Source: Pedobacter sp. MC2016-14 (GTDB lineage: Bacteria > Bacteroidota > Bacteroidia > Sphingobacteriales > Sphingobacteriaceae). Taken from it: a stretch of 64,000 nt of DNA. The position numbers and the translations under genes are program-made. A model generated the notes under the pieces. It saw nothing but the letters and a program-made list of their open reading frames with translations, ran no database searches and was not told where the DNA came from. The stretch spans positions 2,542,001 through 2,606,000 of the forward strand of contig NZ_JAJMPA010000001.1 of NCBI RefSeq assembly GCF_020991475.1. The letters are read 5' to 3'. Numbering within the stretch: the stretch's first letter is position 1; the number at the start of each line of letters is the position of its first letter. Below are positions 62,402-64,000 of the stretch, one piece after another.

Positions 62402-63826
62402 ATGAATAGAAAAGATTTTATTGTAAAAACAGGTTTGCTATCTGCAGGAGTACTAATAAGTAAGGAAATGCAAGCATTTTCATTGGATTATCCGGTGGTG
62501 AGGATTCCAATGAATAAAAGGAAATTCAGTAGTTTCGCAGTAGAAAAGGCCATTTCAAAATTCCAAAAAAAAGTAAGCGATAAAGAACTCGGCTGGTTAT
62601 TTAACAATTGTCTGCCCAATACATTGGACACCACCGTAACCTTTAATATAGAAAATGGTAAACCAGATACGTATGTAATCACAGGCGATATTGACGCAAT
62701 GTGGTTAAGGGATAGCTCTGCACAGGTTTGGCCTTATCTTTCCTTCATGAAAGAAGATCCGAAGCTGCAACAGCTGATAGCGGGCGTAATCAACAGGCAA
62801 ACTTCTTATGTGCTTAGAGATCCTTATGCCAACGCATTTTACAATACAGCTGATCAAAAAAGTGAATGGGAAAGTGACCATACGCAAATGCTTCCTGGCA
62901 TCCATGAGCGTAAATGGGAAATTGATTCGCTGTGTTACACCATGAGACTGGCTTATAACTACTGGAAAATCACAAAAGACAATAGCCCATTTGATGCAGA
63001 ATGGAAAAGTGCCGTAAAGCTAATTCTTTCTACATTTAAAGAGCAGCAAAGGAAAACAGGTCTTGGCCCGTATAAATTTCAGCGGGATACGCCGAAACCA
63101 ACAGACAGTTTGCCAATGGCTGGATATGGTTTTCCAATTAAGCCAAATGGACTGATCTGCTCAATGTTCCGTCCAAGTGATGATGCTACAATTTTCCCTT
63201 TTTTAATTCCATCTAATTTATTTGCCCTAGTTAGCCTTCGTCAGGTTTCTGAAATGGTAATAGCACTTGATAAAGATGAAGCATTGGCTACAGAATTAAC
63301 AGCACTGGCCAAAGAGGTGGAAATAGCTATACAGCAACATGCCGTAGTTACACATCCGGTCTATGGCAAAATCTATGCTTTTGAAGTAGATGGTTTTGGA
63401 AATGTAAACCTGATGGACGATGCCAATGTACCCAGCTTGTTGGCTTTGCCCTATTTAAATGCAGTAGATGTTAATGATCCAGTATATCAAAATACCAGGA
63501 AATTTGTGCTTTCTACAAACAATCCATTTTTCTATAAAGGGAAAACTACAGAAGGCATTGGTGGTCCGCATGTAGAACAACAAGATATGATCTGGCCCCT
63601 GAGCATCATAGCAAGGGGCCTAACGAGCATCGATGATCAGGAAATAAAGCAATGTATTAAATGGCTGAAAAAGAGTCATGCCGGTACTGGTTTTATGCAT
63701 GAATCATTTAAAATGGACCATCCTGAAACTTTTACACGTTCCTGGTTTGCCTGGGCCAATACCATATTCGGTGAATTTTTATGGGAGATATTTTTAACCA
63801 AACCAGCCTTGTTAAATGATTTATAA
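62402..63826 (+). CDS. GH125 exo-alpha-1,6-mannosidase
   Basis: Exo-alpha-1,6-mannosidase family (formerly DUF1237), 474 aa. ATG at 62402 is preferred because it lies 10 nt after the GH2 stop and gives MNRKDFIVKTGLLSAGVLIS, a typical Bacteroidota export signal; a longer open frame from 62306 would overlap GH2. Family motifs are LDTTVTFNIENGKPDTYVIT, GDIDAMWLRDSSAQVWPYL (about 95-113), YGFPIKPNGLICSMFRPSDD and GGPHVEQQDMIWPLSIIARG. In this set it would remove the alpha-1,6 mannose arm after GH92 has trimmed the others. The GH3 start overlaps its end by 11 nt. Confidence 0.93.
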   Translation: MNRKDFIVKTGLLSAGVLISKEMQAFSLDYPVVRIPMNKRKFSSFAVEKAISKFQKKVSDKELGWLFNNCLPNTLDTTVTFNIENGKPDTYVITGDIDAMWLRDSSAQVWPYLSFMKEDPKLQQLIAGVINRQTSYVLRDPYANAFYNTADQKSEWESDHTQMLPGIHERKWEIDSLCYTMRLAYNYWKITKDNSPFDAEWKSAVKLILSTFKEQQRKTGLGPYKFQRDTPKPTDSLPMAGYGFPIKPNGLICSMFRPSDDATIFPFLIPSNLFALVSLRQVSEMVIALDKDEALATELTALAKEVEIAIQQHAVVTHPVYGKIYAFEVDGFGNVNLMDDANVPSLLALPYLNAVDVNDPVYQNTRKFVLSTNNPFFYKGKTTEGIGGPHVEQQDMIWPLSIIARGLTSIDDQEIKQCIKWLKKSHAGTGFMHESFKMDHPETFTRSWFAWANTIFGEFLWEIFLTKPALLNDL

Positions 63827-64000
63827 TTTTAGGTTTTATACCCTGGCGATCCTGCTGGCGCTATTTTTATGCTTGTTTTGTTTGATTACTTCCGCTCAGG
63901 AAATTACCCCGCTTTATAAAAATCCGAAGGCTCCGGTTATAGAACGGGTCAATGACCTGATTGGAAGGATGACACTCGAAGAAAAGGTAGGTCAATTGTC
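63816..64000 (+). CDS. GH3 glycoside hydrolase, N-terminal part (cut by window edge)
   Basis: An open frame from ATG 63816 to the window end (61 full codons). It begins with a hydrophobic signal (TLAILLALFLCLFCLITSAQ) and continues APVIERVNDLIGRMTLEEKV, then GQL, which is the conserved opening of GH3 N-terminal domains. Start overlaps the GH125 stop by 11 nt. The catalytic Asp lies beyond the window. Specificity unknown; a beta-xylosidase or beta-glucosidase activity is possible. Confidence 0.85.
   Translation, partial: MIYNFRFYTLAILLALFLCLFCLITSAQEITPLYKNPKAPVIERVNDLIGRMTLEEKVGQL

Noticed and set aside
1..64000. CRISPR arrays, tRNA or rRNA genes, insertion sequences, prophage or defence genes
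   Set aside because: None seen: no regularly spaced repeats, no transposase, integrase or nuclease motifs, and no gap large enough for an rRNA operon.

Overview
The window looks like chromosomal DNA from a Bacteroidota bacterium, most likely Sphingobacteriaceae (Pedobacter-like). The reasons are three SusC/SusD pairs, an ECF-sigma/FecR/STN-TonB receptor cascade, lipoproteins with short CK/CE N-termini, the absence of Shine-Dalgarno sequences, and promoters of the TTTG-N19-TAnnTTTG type. This is inference from gene content; no rRNA or tRNA gene is present.

Layout. (1) 0-9 kb: a + strand cluster with polyphosphate kinase (5' end cut by the window edge), an SdiA-regulated-like lipoprotein, a 782-aa protein with a GAF-like segment, an outer-membrane barrel protein with a kinase-like motif, and a type II NADH dehydrogenase. 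(2) 9-27.7 kb: a plant cell-wall region with an SSS-family symporter, a secreted SnoaL-like protein, a LacI regulator, a pectin locus (SusC, SusD, beta-helix lipoprotein, PL1 pectate lyase, CE8 pectin methylesterase, GH43), and xylB-xylA facing a second LacI regulator. A perfect 12-bp palindrome lies over the xylB promoter. (3) 27.7-40.7 kb: a sulfur locus, described below. (4) 40.7-64 kb: an ECF sigma factor, a FecR anti-sigma factor and an STN-type SusC with its SusD, then a GH18 endo-glycosidase, two DUF1735-type surface lipoproteins, and GH29, GH2 (LacZ-type), GH20, GH92, GH2 (beta-mannosidase type), GH125 and the start of a GH3. Together this is the set needed to release and strip a complex N-glycan.

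The most unusual part is region 3. A SusC/SusD pair with no carbohydrate enzyme is followed by two tandem DoxX-like membrane proteins, an FAD oxidoreductase, a YeiH-type (putative sulfate exporter) transporter, a TauE/SafE-type sulfite transporter and a cysteine desulfurase. Ahead of the SusC gene lies a promoter, a 30-codon leader ORF with five consecutive Cys codons, a perfect terminator hairpin, and a 9-nt antiterminator segment that starts at the leader's stop codon. This geometry fits classical ribosome-mediated attenuation sensing cysteine. The cysteine desulfurase has a SAM-I riboswitch. The three sulfur transcription units share a CTAC-N7-GTAG operator-like element next to or over their promoters. 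I read this as a cysteine/SAM-responsive sulfur acquisition regulon using TonB-dependent uptake of an unidentified sulfur compound.

Four gene pairs overlap as ATGA (ppk/lipoprotein, GAF protein/barrel protein, FAD oxidoreductase/YeiH, GH20/GH92), which suggests translational coupling. Perfect hairpins mark likely transcript ends or attenuation points at about 11.28, 19.23, 38.16 and 51.04 kb, and a complex multi-hairpin repeat separates the convergent GH43 and xylA genes.
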